NCBI RefSeq assembly: GCF_014217565.1
Contig: NZ_CP043661.1
Location: 7,130,001 to 7,194,000, forward strand
Direction of reading: 5' to 3'
DNA from: Kribbella qitaiheensis
Lineage (GTDB): Bacteria > Actinomycetota > Actinomycetes > Propionibacteriales > Kribbellaceae
DNA length: 64,000 nucleotides
A model generated the notes under the pieces. It was not told the DNA's origin. It saw only the letters and a list, made by a program, of their open reading frames with translations, and searched no databases. Below, piece after piece: positions 54,875 through 63,242 of this stretch; within the stretch, counting starts at the first letter, position 1; each line of letters opens with the position of its first letter. Made by a program: the position numbers and the translations under genes.

Positions 54875-55033
54875 AGCTGTTAAGAGGTTGTTCACAGCCT
54901 GTCGGAGTTGTTGCTGTCGGAAGCCCGTCCCACGTAGTACCCTCAGGTAAATTGCTGCCGACGGGGTGGCGAACATGCGGCAAATCGGACCCGGGGGAAG
55001 CGGGGCCCGATTCTCACCGGGGGGTGACTGAGG

Positions 55034-56567
55034 GTGACGGATAATGCCGTCATGGGGGAGAACATGTCGGAGGTGGGTCCCATCGAGCCGACCGCTGCGG
55101 ACGTGCTCGATCGGCGTCGGCCGGTCTGGGTCGTTCCGGACACGGTGCCTGCCATCGTGCCGCGTTCCGCATGGGTGACGGAGCCGCCCTGGGTCGCCGT
55201 CTATCGCTGGGCCGCGATCGGTGGCGACCTGCTCGCCGCGGTGATCGGAGCCTCGATCGCGTTGCTGACCAGATTCGGTTACACCGTCGGCGCCGGCTAT
55301 CTGATCTTCGGAAGTCTGCTGCCGCTGGCCTGGGTGGCCGCGGTCGCGCTGTCCCGGGGCTATGAGTCCCGGTCCTTCGGCGCGGGTGCGGACGAGTTCC
55401 GTTCCATCCTTCGTTCGGGCGTCGGCCTGACCGCGGTCGTGGCGATCGCGTCGTACGCGACGAAGAGCGAGATCGCCCGTGGCTTCGTGGTGCTGGCGAT
55501 CCCGGCGACGGTGATGCTTGCCCTGCTGCTGCGGTACTTCCTGCGTCGCGACCTGAGCCGGCACCGTTATCGCGGTCGCTGCATGCGCCGTGTGCTTGTC
55601 GTCGGGCGCAATGGTGAAGCGGCGACGTTGAGCGAGCGGCTGGAGGAGCGTCCGGCCGACGGGTTCCGGGTGGTCGCGGTCTGCCGTCCGCGGGGAGACG
55701 CCCGCCTGGGCACTTCGCCGGCCCGACGCGCTGGACGAGGCCGACATCATGGCCGCGGTGAACCGGCATTCGGTCGACGTGGTCGCGGTCGCGTCCGATC
55801 CCGATCTGGCCGGCCAGTCGCTGCGGCGGTTGTCCTGGGCCCTTGAGCAGCACGGCGTCGAGCTGATCGTCTCGCCGGGCATCATCGAGGTCGCCGGGCC
55901 GCGGATCTCGGTCCGGCCGGTCGCCGGGCTGTCACTGCTGCACCTGGAGCGGCCGTCGGCGAGTGCGGGTCCGCATCTGCTGAAGAGCATCTTCGACCGG
56001 GTCGCGGCACTGATCCTGATCACCATCGCGTTGCCGCTGCTGGCGGCCATCGCGCTCTCGGTGAAGCTGAGCAGCCGTGGACCGGCGTTGTTCAAGCAGC
56101 CGCGGGTCGGCCGGGGCAACGAGATGTTCACGATGCTGAAGTTCCGCACGATGGTCCTCAACGCCGAAGCCAGGCAGGCCGAGCTGGAGGAGCAGAGCGA
56201 CGGGAACACGATCCTGTTCAAGCTCCGGGACGACCCTCGGGTCACCAAGATCGGCGCGTACCTGCGGCGCTACTCGCTGGACGAGCTGCCGCAGCTGATC
56301 AACGTACTGCGGGGCGAGATGTCGCTGGTGGGACCGCGACCTCCGCTCGAGCAGGAAGTGGCGATGTACGCCGCCGACGACACCCGCCGGATGCTCGTCA
56401 AGCCCGGGCTGACCGGTCTGTGGCAGGTCAGCGGCCGGAGCGACCTTTCCTGGGACGACTCGGTGCTGCTCGACCTGAGGTATGTGGACAACTGGTCGAT
56501 GACGCTGGATCTGCTGATCCTGTGGAAGACCGTTCGAGCTGTGGTGAAGGGCTCCGGCGCCTACTAG
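55034..56567 (+). pseudogene. Polyprenyl-phosphate sugar-1-phosphate transferase, frame broken by +1 shift
   Basis: Initiates exopolysaccharide repeat units by moving a sugar phosphate to the lipid carrier (WcaJ/WbaP class). The first frame gives four membrane segments (about residues 55-175) and the start of a CoA-binding-like domain (RRVLVVGRNGEAATLSERL). The second frame, open from about 55720, gives the rest of that domain, a membrane anchor (FDRVAALILITIALPLLAAI) and the catalytic domain: FKQPRVGRGNEMFTMLKFRTM, TKIGAYLRRYSLDELPQLINV, MSLVGPRPPL, VKPGLTGLWQVSGRS. Deleting one C of CCC at 55722-55724 gives ...SPADALDEADIMAAV.... The start is ambiguous (GTG 55034, ATG 55052 or 55064). Confidence 0.88.
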
Positions 56568-56642
56568 GGCGCTCGGAGCAGGGGGACGCCCGTCCGGTGA
56601 AGTCTGCCGGACCGGCACTGTGGAATGACGAAGGGGGATCGA

Positions 56643-57422
56643 ATGGCGACCAGGGAAGACGGCGAACTGGCCGTAGAACTAGCCGCCGCCGCAGGGGAGC
56701 TACTGCTCGAGCTGCGCGCGACCGCGCTGTCGGGTCGGGAGCTGGGTGCCCGCGGTGATGAACTCGCGAACGACCTGCTGATCGGAGGGCTGGCCGAGCG
56801 CCGCCCGGACGACGCGGTACTGAGCGAGGAGTCCGCGGACACCACCGCGCGACTGTCGGCCGACCGGGTCTGGATCATCGACCCGCTGGACGGCACCAGG
56901 GAGTACGGCGAAGACGATCGGTCCGACTGGGCTGTCCACGTCGCGCTCTGGGAGAACGGCGAGCTGGCGGCCGGTGCAGTCGCGCTGCCGGCCCAGCAGA
57001 TCGTCCACGACACGAACGATCCGAGGCTGCTGCCGCCTCGACCGGACGGTCCACTACGGATCGCCGTCAGCCGTAGCCGCCCGCCGGCCCTGGTCGAGTA
57101 CCTGGCGACCGAGCTCGGCGCGGAGCTGGTCCCGATGGGCTCGGCCGGCGTCAAGGCCACCGCCGTACTGCGGGGTGAGGTCGACGCCTATGTCCACGCC
57201 GGCGGCCAGTACGAGTGGGATTCCGCGGCGCCGGTCGTCGTCGCCCAGGCAGCCGGATTGTTCTGCAGCCGGATCGACGGTTCGCCGCTGCGCTACAACC
57301 AGCCGAGCCCGAAGGTGCCGGACCTGCTGGTATGTCGCCCGGAGATCTCTGCCAAGCTGCTGGCTGCCATTGCCAGCCAGCCAGAGAACCAGGAAGCAGC
57401 CGCGGAAGTGAGAGTCGCGTGA
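56643..57422 (+). CDS. cysQ: 3'(2'),5'-bisphosphate nucleotidase family protein (CysQ-like)
   Basis: A 259-residue phosphatase of the inositol-monophosphatase fold. Metal-binding motifs are VLSEESAD and WIIDPLDGTREYGEDDRSDWAVH, and the second substrate region is GGQYEWDSAAPVVVAQAAG. CysQ removes the 3' phosphate of PAP left over after sulfotransfer from PAPS. ATG 56643 is chosen because AAGGGGGA precedes it at six bases. The stop overlaps the cysD start, so sulfate activation and PAP removal are co-expressed. Its place after a sugar transferase gene suggests a role in sulfating a polysaccharide. Confidence 0.92.
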   Translation: MATREDGELAVELAAAAGELLLELRATALSGRELGARGDELANDLLIGGLAERRPDDAVLSEESADTTARLSADRVWIIDPLDGTREYGEDDRSDWAVHVALWENGELAAGAVALPAQQIVHDTNDPRLLPPRPDGPLRIAVSRSRPPALVEYLATELGAELVPMGSAGVKATAVLRGEVDAYVHAGGQYEWDSAAPVVVAQAAGLFCSRIDGSPLRYNQPSPKVPDLLVCRPEISAKLLAAIASQPENQEAAAEVRVA

Positions 57423-58324
57423 GCCGGAACTACCAGTTGACCCAACTGGAAACCCTGGAGTCCGAAGCGATCTACATCTTCCGCGAGGTGGCCGCCGAGT
57501 TCGAGCGACCGGTGCTGCTGTTCTCCGGCGGCAAGGACTCGATCGTGATGCTCCGGCTCGCGCAGAAGGCGTTCCACCCGGCCCGGATCCCGTTCTCGGT
57601 GATGCACGTCGACACCGGGCACAACTTCCCCGAGGTGCTGGAGTTCCGCGACCGCCGGGTCGCCGAGGCCGGCGTACAGCTCGTCGTGGCCAGCGTCCAG
57701 GAAGCCCTGGACCGCGGCCTCGTCCAGGCCCCGCCGGACGGCACCCGGAACAGGATCCAGACGCCGGTCCTGCTGGAGGCGCTGGAGAAGCATCAGTTCA
57801 CCGCGGTCTTCGGCGGCGCCCGCCGGGACGAGGACAAGGCCCGGGCCAAGGAGCGGGTCTACTCGTTCCGCGACGAGTTCGGCCAGTGGGACCCGAAGAA
57901 CCAGCGGCCCGAGCTGTGGAACCTGTACAACGGCCGGATCCATCTGGGCGAAAGCATCCGGGTGTTCCCGCTGTCGAACTGGACCGAGCTGGACATCTGG
58001 CAGTACATCGAGCAGGAAAAGCTCGACCTGCCGTCGATCTACTACGCGCACGAGCGGACCGTCTTCGACCGCAACGGAATGTTGTTCGCGGCCAATGAAT
58101 TCTGCCCGCCGAAGCCCGGCGAGGAGACCTTCACCGCGATGGTCCGGTATCGCACGGTCGGCGACGCGTCGCTGACGGCCGCGGTCCTGTCGGACGCCGA
58201 CACCGTCGCGAAGGTCATCGACGAGGTGGCCAGCACCAGGATCACCGAGCGCGGCGCGACCCGTGGCGACGACAAGTTCAGCGAAGCCGCGATGGAAGAC
58301 CGCAAGCGGGAAGGGTATTTCTGA
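57419..58324 (+). CDS. cysD: Sulfate adenylyltransferase subunit 2 (CysD)
   Basis: A 301-residue PP-loop enzyme that, with CysN, forms adenosine 5'-phosphosulfate from ATP and sulfate. Motifs: PVLLFSGGKDSIVMLRLAQKAF, VMHVDTGHNFPEVLEFRD, GGARRDEDKARAKERVYSFRD and LSNWTELDIWQYIEQEKL. GTG 57419 overlaps the cysQ stop, and cysN begins two bases after its TGA. No cysH, nirA or siroheme genes are adjacent, as would be expected for assimilatory sulfate reduction. Confidence 0.97.
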   Translation: MSRNYQLTQLETLESEAIYIFREVAAEFERPVLLFSGGKDSIVMLRLAQKAFHPARIPFSVMHVDTGHNFPEVLEFRDRRVAEAGVQLVVASVQEALDRGLVQAPPDGTRNRIQTPVLLEALEKHQFTAVFGGARRDEDKARAKERVYSFRDEFGQWDPKNQRPELWNLYNGRIHLGESIRVFPLSNWTELDIWQYIEQEKLDLPSIYYAHERTVFDRNGMLFAANEFCPPKPGEETFTAMVRYRTVGDASLTAAVLSDADTVAKVIDEVASTRITERGATRGDDKFSEAAMEDRKREGYF

Positions 58325-58326
58325 CC

Positions 58327-59577
58327 GTGGACATCCTCAGACTGGCCACGGCCGGATCCGTCGACGACGGCAAGAGCACCCTGATCGGGCGGCTCCTCTA
58401 CGACACCAAGTCGGTCTTCACCGACCAGATCGAGTCGGTCGAGCGGGCCAGCCGCGAGCGCGGTGACGACTACGTGAACCTGGCTCTGCTGACCGACGGA
58501 CTGCGGGCCGAACGGGAGCAGGGCATCACGATCGACGTGGCCTACCGGTACTTCGCGACGCCGCGGCGCAAGTTCATCGTCGCGGACACCCCGGGCCACA
58601 TCCAGTACACCCGCAACATGGTGACCGGTGCGTCGACCGCCGACCTCGCGCTGATCCTGGTCGACGCACGGAAAGGCCTGCTGGAGCAGAGCCGCCGGCA
58701 CGCCTTCCTGGCAACCCTGCTGCATGTCCCGCACCTGGTGCTGTGCGTGAACAAGATGGACCTGGTCGACTACTCCGAAGAGGTCTTCGAGGAGATCCGC
58801 GCCGAGTTCACCCAGTTCGCCGCCAAGCTGGATGTCGGCGACCTCACCATCATCCCGGTGTCCGCACTGGCCGGCGACAACATCGTCCACCGCTCGACCA
58901 CCATGAGCTGGTACGAGGGGCCGAGCCTGCTGCACCACCTGGAGAACGTGCACGTGGCCAGCGACCGGAACCTGATCGACGTCCGGTTCCCGGTGCAGTA
59001 CGTGATCCGCCCGCAGTCCGACCAGTACCGCGACTACCGCGGGTACGCCGGTCAGGTGGCCGGTGGCGTCCTGAAGCCCGGCGACGAGGTGATGGTGCTG
59101 CCGTCCGGTTTCACCACGACGATCCGCTCGATCGAGACGGCCGACGGCCCGATCGACGAGGCGTTCCCGTCGATGTCGGTGACGATCCGGCTGACCGACG
59201 AGATCGACATCTCCCGGGGTGACATGATCTGCCGGGTGAACAACGCTCCGTCGGTCACCCAGGACATCGACGCGATGATCTGCTGGATGGACGACGTCCC
59301 GCTGCGGCCGGGCCAGAAGCTCGCGATCAAGCACACCACCCGGTCGGCCCGCGCGATGGTCAAGGACCTGCAGTACCGGCTGGACATCAACTCGCTGCAC
59401 CGTGACATAGCGGCCGATCACCTGGGCCTGAACGACATCGGCCGGGTCCGGCTGCGGACCACCCAGCCGCTGCTCTGCGACGAGTACAAGCGGAACCGCT
59501 CGACCGGTGGCTTCGTGCTGATCGACGAGGCGACCAACCGCACCGTCGGGGCCGGCATGGTGAACGAGGCCCGGTGA
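58327..59577 (+). CDS. cysN: Sulfate adenylyltransferase subunit 1 (CysN)
   Basis: A 416-residue GTPase that drives APS formation by CysD. GTP motifs are GSVDDGKSTLIGRL (near residue 10), VADTPGHIQYTRNM and CVNKMDLVDYS; the elongation-factor-like beta domains follow. It has the length of a stand-alone CysN with no fused CysC kinase domain, and no cysC is seen in the window, so PAPS formation would need an APS kinase encoded elsewhere. GTG 58327 starts the product. The stop overlaps the pssD-like start. Confidence 0.96.
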   Translation: MDILRLATAGSVDDGKSTLIGRLLYDTKSVFTDQIESVERASRERGDDYVNLALLTDGLRAEREQGITIDVAYRYFATPRRKFIVADTPGHIQYTRNMVTGASTADLALILVDARKGLLEQSRRHAFLATLLHVPHLVLCVNKMDLVDYSEEVFEEIRAEFTQFAAKLDVGDLTIIPVSALAGDNIVHRSTTMSWYEGPSLLHHLENVHVASDRNLIDVRFPVQYVIRPQSDQYRDYRGYAGQVAGGVLKPGDEVMVLPSGFTTTIRSIETADGPIDEAFPSMSVTIRLTDEIDISRGDMICRVNNAPSVTQDIDAMICWMDDVPLRPGQKLAIKHTTRSARAMVKDLQYRLDINSLHRDIAADHLGLNDIGRVRLRTTQPLLCDEYKRNRSTGGFVLIDEATNRTVGAGMVNEAR

Positions 59578-60047
59578 GCACGAGCGAGCCCGCGACGATC
59601 CGGGTGCTGATGGTCTGTTCCAGCGGCGGTCACCTGGCCCAGCTGATGACGCTGAGGCCGTGGTGGTCGCAGCGGGACACAGCCTGGGTGACGTTCCCGA
59701 CCGAGGACGGCCGATCGCTGCTGGCGGGGGAGCGGACGTACTTCGCGTACTACCCGACCACCCGCAACATCAAGAACCTGATCCGCAACACGCTGCTCGC
59801 GGTCCGGGTGATGCTCAAGGAGCGCCCCGACGTGGTCGTCACCACCGGCGCGGGCGTCGCCTTGCCGTTCTTCGTACTGGCCAGGCTGGGCCGGATCCCG
59901 ACCGTCTACATCGAGGTCTTCGACCGGATCGACCACGCCACCCTGACCGCCAAGCTGTGCCGCCCGTTCACCACCCGGATGCTGGTCCAGTGGGACGAAC
60001 AGAAGGACCTGTACGCCGGGTCGACCGTGGTCGGGAGGCTGCTGTGA
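59574..60047 (+). CDS. PssD/Alg14-like glycosyltransferase membrane-anchoring subunit
   Basis: A 157-residue protein with VLMVCSSGGHLAQLMTLRPWW, RTYFAYYPTTRNIKNLIRNTLLA, PDVVVTTGAGVALPFF and EVFDRIDHATLTAKL. This is the PssD/EpsE/Alg14 pattern, which recruits the catalytic subunit to membrane and lipid-linked acceptor. GTG 59574 overlaps the cysN stop, and its own stop overlaps the next gene (GTGA). The split into two short genes is the normal bacterial form, not a frameshift. Confidence 0.9.
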   Translation: MSTSEPATIRVLMVCSSGGHLAQLMTLRPWWSQRDTAWVTFPTEDGRSLLAGERTYFAYYPTTRNIKNLIRNTLLAVRVMLKERPDVVVTTGAGVALPFFVLARLGRIPTVYIEVFDRIDHATLTAKLCRPFTTRMLVQWDEQKDLYAGSTVVGRLL

Positions 60048-60589
60048 GCGAGCTGGACGTGCTGGTCATCCTCGGCACCGACCACCACCACTTCGATCGC
60101 CTGGTGGGCTGGCTGGACGACTTCCTCGAGCAGCCCGGCAACGAGTCCCTGCGGGCTCTCGTGCAGCTCGGGGACACCGCTCCGCCACACCGGGCCGAAG
60201 GCATCGGCATCGTCGCGTACGACGAACTGCAGCGCCTGATGCGGCGGGCGACGGCCGTCGTCACGCACGGCGGTCCGGCCACGATGCTGGAGGTTCGCAA
60301 GCAGGGCCGCAAGCCGTTGGTCGTGCCCCGGGACCCCGCGCTGGGCGAGCACGTGGACCAGCACCAGCAGGAGTTCTCCCGCCGGATGGGCAAGCTCGGC
60401 CTGATCACCCTCTGCGAGGAGCGTGGGGCCTTCCTGGACACGTTGGCGGCCATTCTGAAGGACCCGGACGCCCATGCGGTGTCCGGGCAGGAGAACGAGC
60501 GTGACAGAGCGCAAGTGACCGCCGCGGTCGCGGCGACCGGGAGCATCATCGACCGGCTGGCGACCGGTCATCGTCGCAAAAAGCGCTGA
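60044..60589 (+). CDS. PssE/Alg13-like glycosyltransferase catalytic subunit
   Basis: A 181-residue GT28 C-terminal-type domain beginning LDVLVILGTDHHHFDRLVGW and carrying the UDP-sugar-binding region VVTHGGPATMLEVRKQGRKPLVVPRDPALGEHVDQHQQEF. With the PssD-like partner it should add a sugar (such as glucuronate in PssDE, N-acetylglucosamine in Alg13/14) to the lipid-linked first sugar. The actual donor is unknown. The basic tail ends HRRKKR. It is the last gene before a long non-coding leader. Confidence 0.9.
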   Translation: MSELDVLVILGTDHHHFDRLVGWLDDFLEQPGNESLRALVQLGDTAPPHRAEGIGIVAYDELQRLMRRATAVVTHGGPATMLEVRKQGRKPLVVPRDPALGEHVDQHQQEFSRRMGKLGLITLCEERGAFLDTLAAILKDPDAHAVSGQENERDRAQVTAAVAATGSIIDRLATGHRRKKR

Positions 60590-60924
60590 ATCATTCGTTT
60601 GAACTGCCTGCAAAACAATCGTTTCAGCTTCGGAAATGAGCCGGAAAGCGGTTCCGGAATTTATCCGGCCGGCCCCGGCCGATGGGCTTCCTGAGTAAAG
60701 AGTTCGTTTAAATCTCAGCCCAGATTCAGATCGAATCAATGCGATGAGTGTCCGGATACCCGGACTTCTTCTACGTTACGTAACGATTCAGCTTGTTATC
60801 TAGCTGTAATACTACTCTCCGTAGTTTCGTCACGGAACGTGCAGGTTAAGCCGCTGCGGGTGCCCTTGAGCACTCCCCGGAGTTCTGCATAAGCTCACCG
60901 CGCCTGGCCGGGCTGGGGATGGTC
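60590..60924. other. A/T-richer promoter region upstream of riboswitch
   Basis: These 335 bases are visibly poorer in GC than the flanking genes. They contain a 12-bp palindrome CGTTACGTAACG (60774-60785) and a small inverted repeat GTCCGG-n4-CCGGAC (60750-60765). This is the expected promoter zone for the riboswitch-controlled hydrolase gene, with a likely regulator site. Exact -10/-35 boxes are not clear. Confidence 0.5.
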
Positions 60925-61137
60925 AGGTCCCACCAAATCGCCGACTCGCAACGCCGAGCTCCGCCCTCCGGGTCGACGATCACCTACCACCCAGCAATAG
61001 AGGGCGGAAGTGGGGGACCCACAGGTTCCCGGGCCGAACGGACGTCAAACGTCCGGGCAGGCTCTTGGGGCGAAGCCGCGAAAGCGACCGGGTAATACTT
61101 CCGACCCGAGCCCGACAGCTAACCTCACAGGCGTGCA
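60925..61137 (+). ncRNA. Cyclic di-AMP riboswitch (ydaO/yuaA type)
   Basis: The leader shows the family's conserved blocks in order: AAATCGCCGA near 60935, GGGGGACCCAC near 61012, TTGGGGCGAAGCCG near 61066, and the 3' block CCCGAGCCCGACAGCTAACC followed by TCACAGGCGT (about 61106-61134). These are hallmarks of the c-di-AMP aptamer that in actinobacteria precedes cell-wall hydrolase genes such as rpf. The ATG of the hydrolase lies 16 bases beyond, so control of translation or termination near the start is likely. In known cases c-di-AMP turns expression off. Confidence 0.88.
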
Positions 61138-61152
61138 GGAAGGACAGCCCCC

Positions 61153-62946
61153 ATGCGGGATGAAATCTCCCGTAGGTATGCACGACATCGTGCTGCCGTT
61201 CCCTCCGACGTACTGAACGAACCGGTCGCAAAAGCGGGCCGGCGGACACTGATCCCGATCGTCGCGGCGATCGCGATCCTGTTAGGTACCACCGGGCTGG
61301 GCGTCGCGGCGCTCAACAAGCCCACCAAGCTCCCTGCGCCTGTCGCCGTCTCGGCCGCGGCCGACGCTTACGTCTCCAGCAAGTCCAGCACCCAGCGTCA
61401 TGGCTGGTCCTCCCGGCTGGTGGCGAAGAAGAACGAGGCATCGATCCTGGTGCGCTACACGGTTCCCCCGGTGGCAGCAGGGATCGACCGCCAGGCGACG
61501 CTGGTCCTGCACCGGCTGACGCAAGGCACGCCGGGCAAGATCACGGTCTCCACCGGCTCCGCCGGCTGGGCCGAGAACGTCACCTACGCGACCGCGCCGA
61601 CGGCAGCCGGTACGCCGATCGCGACCGTGGCGGACGACGGCAAGTCGGCCGAGCTGCGGATCGACGTGTCGTCGGCGGTGACCGATGCCGGCGTACTGAA
61701 CCTGGCCCTCACCCAGCCGGACGGCGCCAACTACGCCGTCTTCGGCGCCCGTGAGTCAGGCCGCAACGAGTCGAAGCTGGAGATCAGTTACGTCCGCCAG
61801 GGTGACGGCCCGACGCCGTCCATGCCCACCTCGGCGCCGACGAAGCCGAATCCGACCACTCCGACGACGGGTCCGACCTCGGTTCCGACGAAGCCGACCA
61901 CGGCTCCGACGAAGCCGACCACGCCGACCCAGCCGCCGACGTCCACCCCGACGTCGACCCCGACGTCGACGCCGACCTCGACGCCCACCGCAGGTCCGGG
62001 TTGCTCGGTCTCCGCGCTACTGGTGCCGTCGTGTGGCGCCTGGTTCGGTGCCGCCGCGAACCCGCTGGGCAGCGAGTCGTGGGACACCGCACTGCCGGCG
62101 TTCGAGTCCACCGTCGGCCGGACGGTCGACATCGCCCACTACTACAACTCGAGCCCGAAGGTCTTCCCGAGCGCGGACATGATCAAGCGGGCCCGGGAGC
62201 CAGGCAAGAAGCGGATGCTGCTGCTGAACTGGAAGCCCGAAATGGGCCGTACCTGGGCCCAGGTGGCGGCCGGTGACCCGGCGGTGGACGCGGCGATCGA
62301 TGCCGAGGCCAAGTACCTGAAGTCGACCTTCCCGGAGAAGTTCTTCCTCGGAATCCACCACGAGCCGGAGGACGACGTGAAGCCGGCCGCCGGATCGGGG
62401 ATGACGGCCAAGGACTACAAGGCGATGTACCGGCACGTGGCGCTGCGGCTGAAGGCCGGCGGCGTGACGAACGCGGTGTTCGTGATGAACTACATGGGAA
62501 CGCCGCACTGGGGCTCGCAGTCCTGGTTCGCCGATCTCTACCCCGGTGACGACGTCGTCGACTGGATCGCGGAGGACCCGTACATCTTCGGGACCTCCAA
62601 GGACTGGTGGACCGACTTCGCCAGCGCGGTCGACCGCAAGGACACCTACACCTACCCGAACTGGCCGGGCTTCTACACGTGGGCGACCACGAAGCACCCG
62701 GGCAAGCCGATCATGCTGGGTGAGTGGGGTATCAACGAGCAGACGACCTTCGGCAAGACGAAGGCCGACATCCTCAACACGGTCGACGAAGGCCTGGCCA
62801 AGCGGCCGGCGATCAAGGCGCTGGTGTACTGGAACGAGACGAAGTTCGACCCGGTCGGTGAGACCAGGCTGGACTCGTCGAGTACGGCCAGGTCCACCGC
62901 CCAGCAGGTACTGGACAGCGGTCCGCTGGCCCGCAGGCTGAACTAG
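61153..62946 (+). CDS. Secreted GH26-like glycoside hydrolase with DNRLRE/CBM96-like domain
   Basis: A 597-residue protein. One N-terminal membrane helix (about residues 32-53), then a DNRLRE/CBM96-like beta domain (about 68-210; AADAYVSSKSSTQRHGWSS, ILVRYTVPP, LVLHRL), a Pro/Thr linker with repeated PTSTPTST, and a GH26-like barrel from about 280: WFGAAANPLGSESWD, KRMLLLNWKPE, LGIHHEPEDD (putative acid/base Glu) and IMLGEWGINEQ (putative nucleophile Glu). GH26 enzymes cut beta-mannans and related glucans; here it may trim or release the polymer made by the neighbouring genes. AGGAAGGA precedes ATG 61153. It is under the c-di-AMP riboswitch. Confidence 0.88.
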   Translation: MRDEISRRYARHRAAVPSDVLNEPVAKAGRRTLIPIVAAIAILLGTTGLGVAALNKPTKLPAPVAVSAAADAYVSSKSSTQRHGWSSRLVAKKNEASILVRYTVPPVAAGIDRQATLVLHRLTQGTPGKITVSTGSAGWAENVTYATAPTAAGTPIATVADDGKSAELRIDVSSAVTDAGVLNLALTQPDGANYAVFGARESGRNESKLEISYVRQGDGPTPSMPTSAPTKPNPTTPTTGPTSVPTKPTTAPTKPTTPTQPPTSTPTSTPTSTPTSTPTAGPGCSVSALLVPSCGAWFGAAANPLGSESWDTALPAFESTVGRTVDIAHYYNSSPKVFPSADMIKRAREPGKKRMLLLNWKPEMGRTWAQVAAGDPAVDAAIDAEAKYLKSTFPEKFFLGIHHEPEDDVKPAAGSGMTAKDYKAMYRHVALRLKAGGVTNAVFVMNYMGTPHWGSQSWFADLYPGDDVVDWIAEDPYIFGTSKDWWTDFASAVDRKDTYTYPNWPGFYTWATTKHPGKPIMLGEWGINEQTTFGKTKADILNTVDEGLAKRPAIKALVYWNETKFDPVGETRLDSSSTARSTAQQVLDSGPLARRLN

Positions 62947-62960
62947 CCCTCCCCAGGGGT

Positions 62961-63187
62961 GGCCAGGCCTTGCCTGGCCCTCCAACCGCCCTCCCCGGGG
63001 TGCCAGGGTCCGCCCTGGCACCCCACCCGAAGCCCCCGGGCCTCCAGAAGGCCTGGGAACCGGGACTGGCCCAACCCCCGAGGGGCCAGTCGCCCGGGGA
63101 GGCGTCTGAGCCCATCCCCCATGGGTTCAGACGCCGCGCAGTACCAGGTCCCGCGGGGTGCATCCGCCCCCACTCACCCCGCGGGAC
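62961..63187 (+). other. Train of six consecutive stem-loops between hydrolase genes
   Basis: Six hairpins follow each other: 62961-62979 (8 bp), 62997-63024 (12 bp perfect, TCCG loop), 63035-63057 (9 bp, one G-U), 63064-63091 (9 bp), 63102-63134 (14 bp, one G-U, C5 loop) and 63148-63187 (13 bp perfect). The first two probably include the terminator of the upstream gene. The whole may be a structured leader for the next gene. Confidence 0.7.
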
Positions 63188-63242
63188 ACTGGGGGCGCCC
63201 TCAATCACCCTTTTCCGGGGCTCTTGGCAGTAACATGCAGTG

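Noticed and set aside
59574..60589. Fifth frameshift splitting one glycosyltransferase into two genes
   Set aside because: The two-gene form with a four-base overlap is the normal PssD/PssE (Alg14/Alg13) arrangement, and each product is complete.
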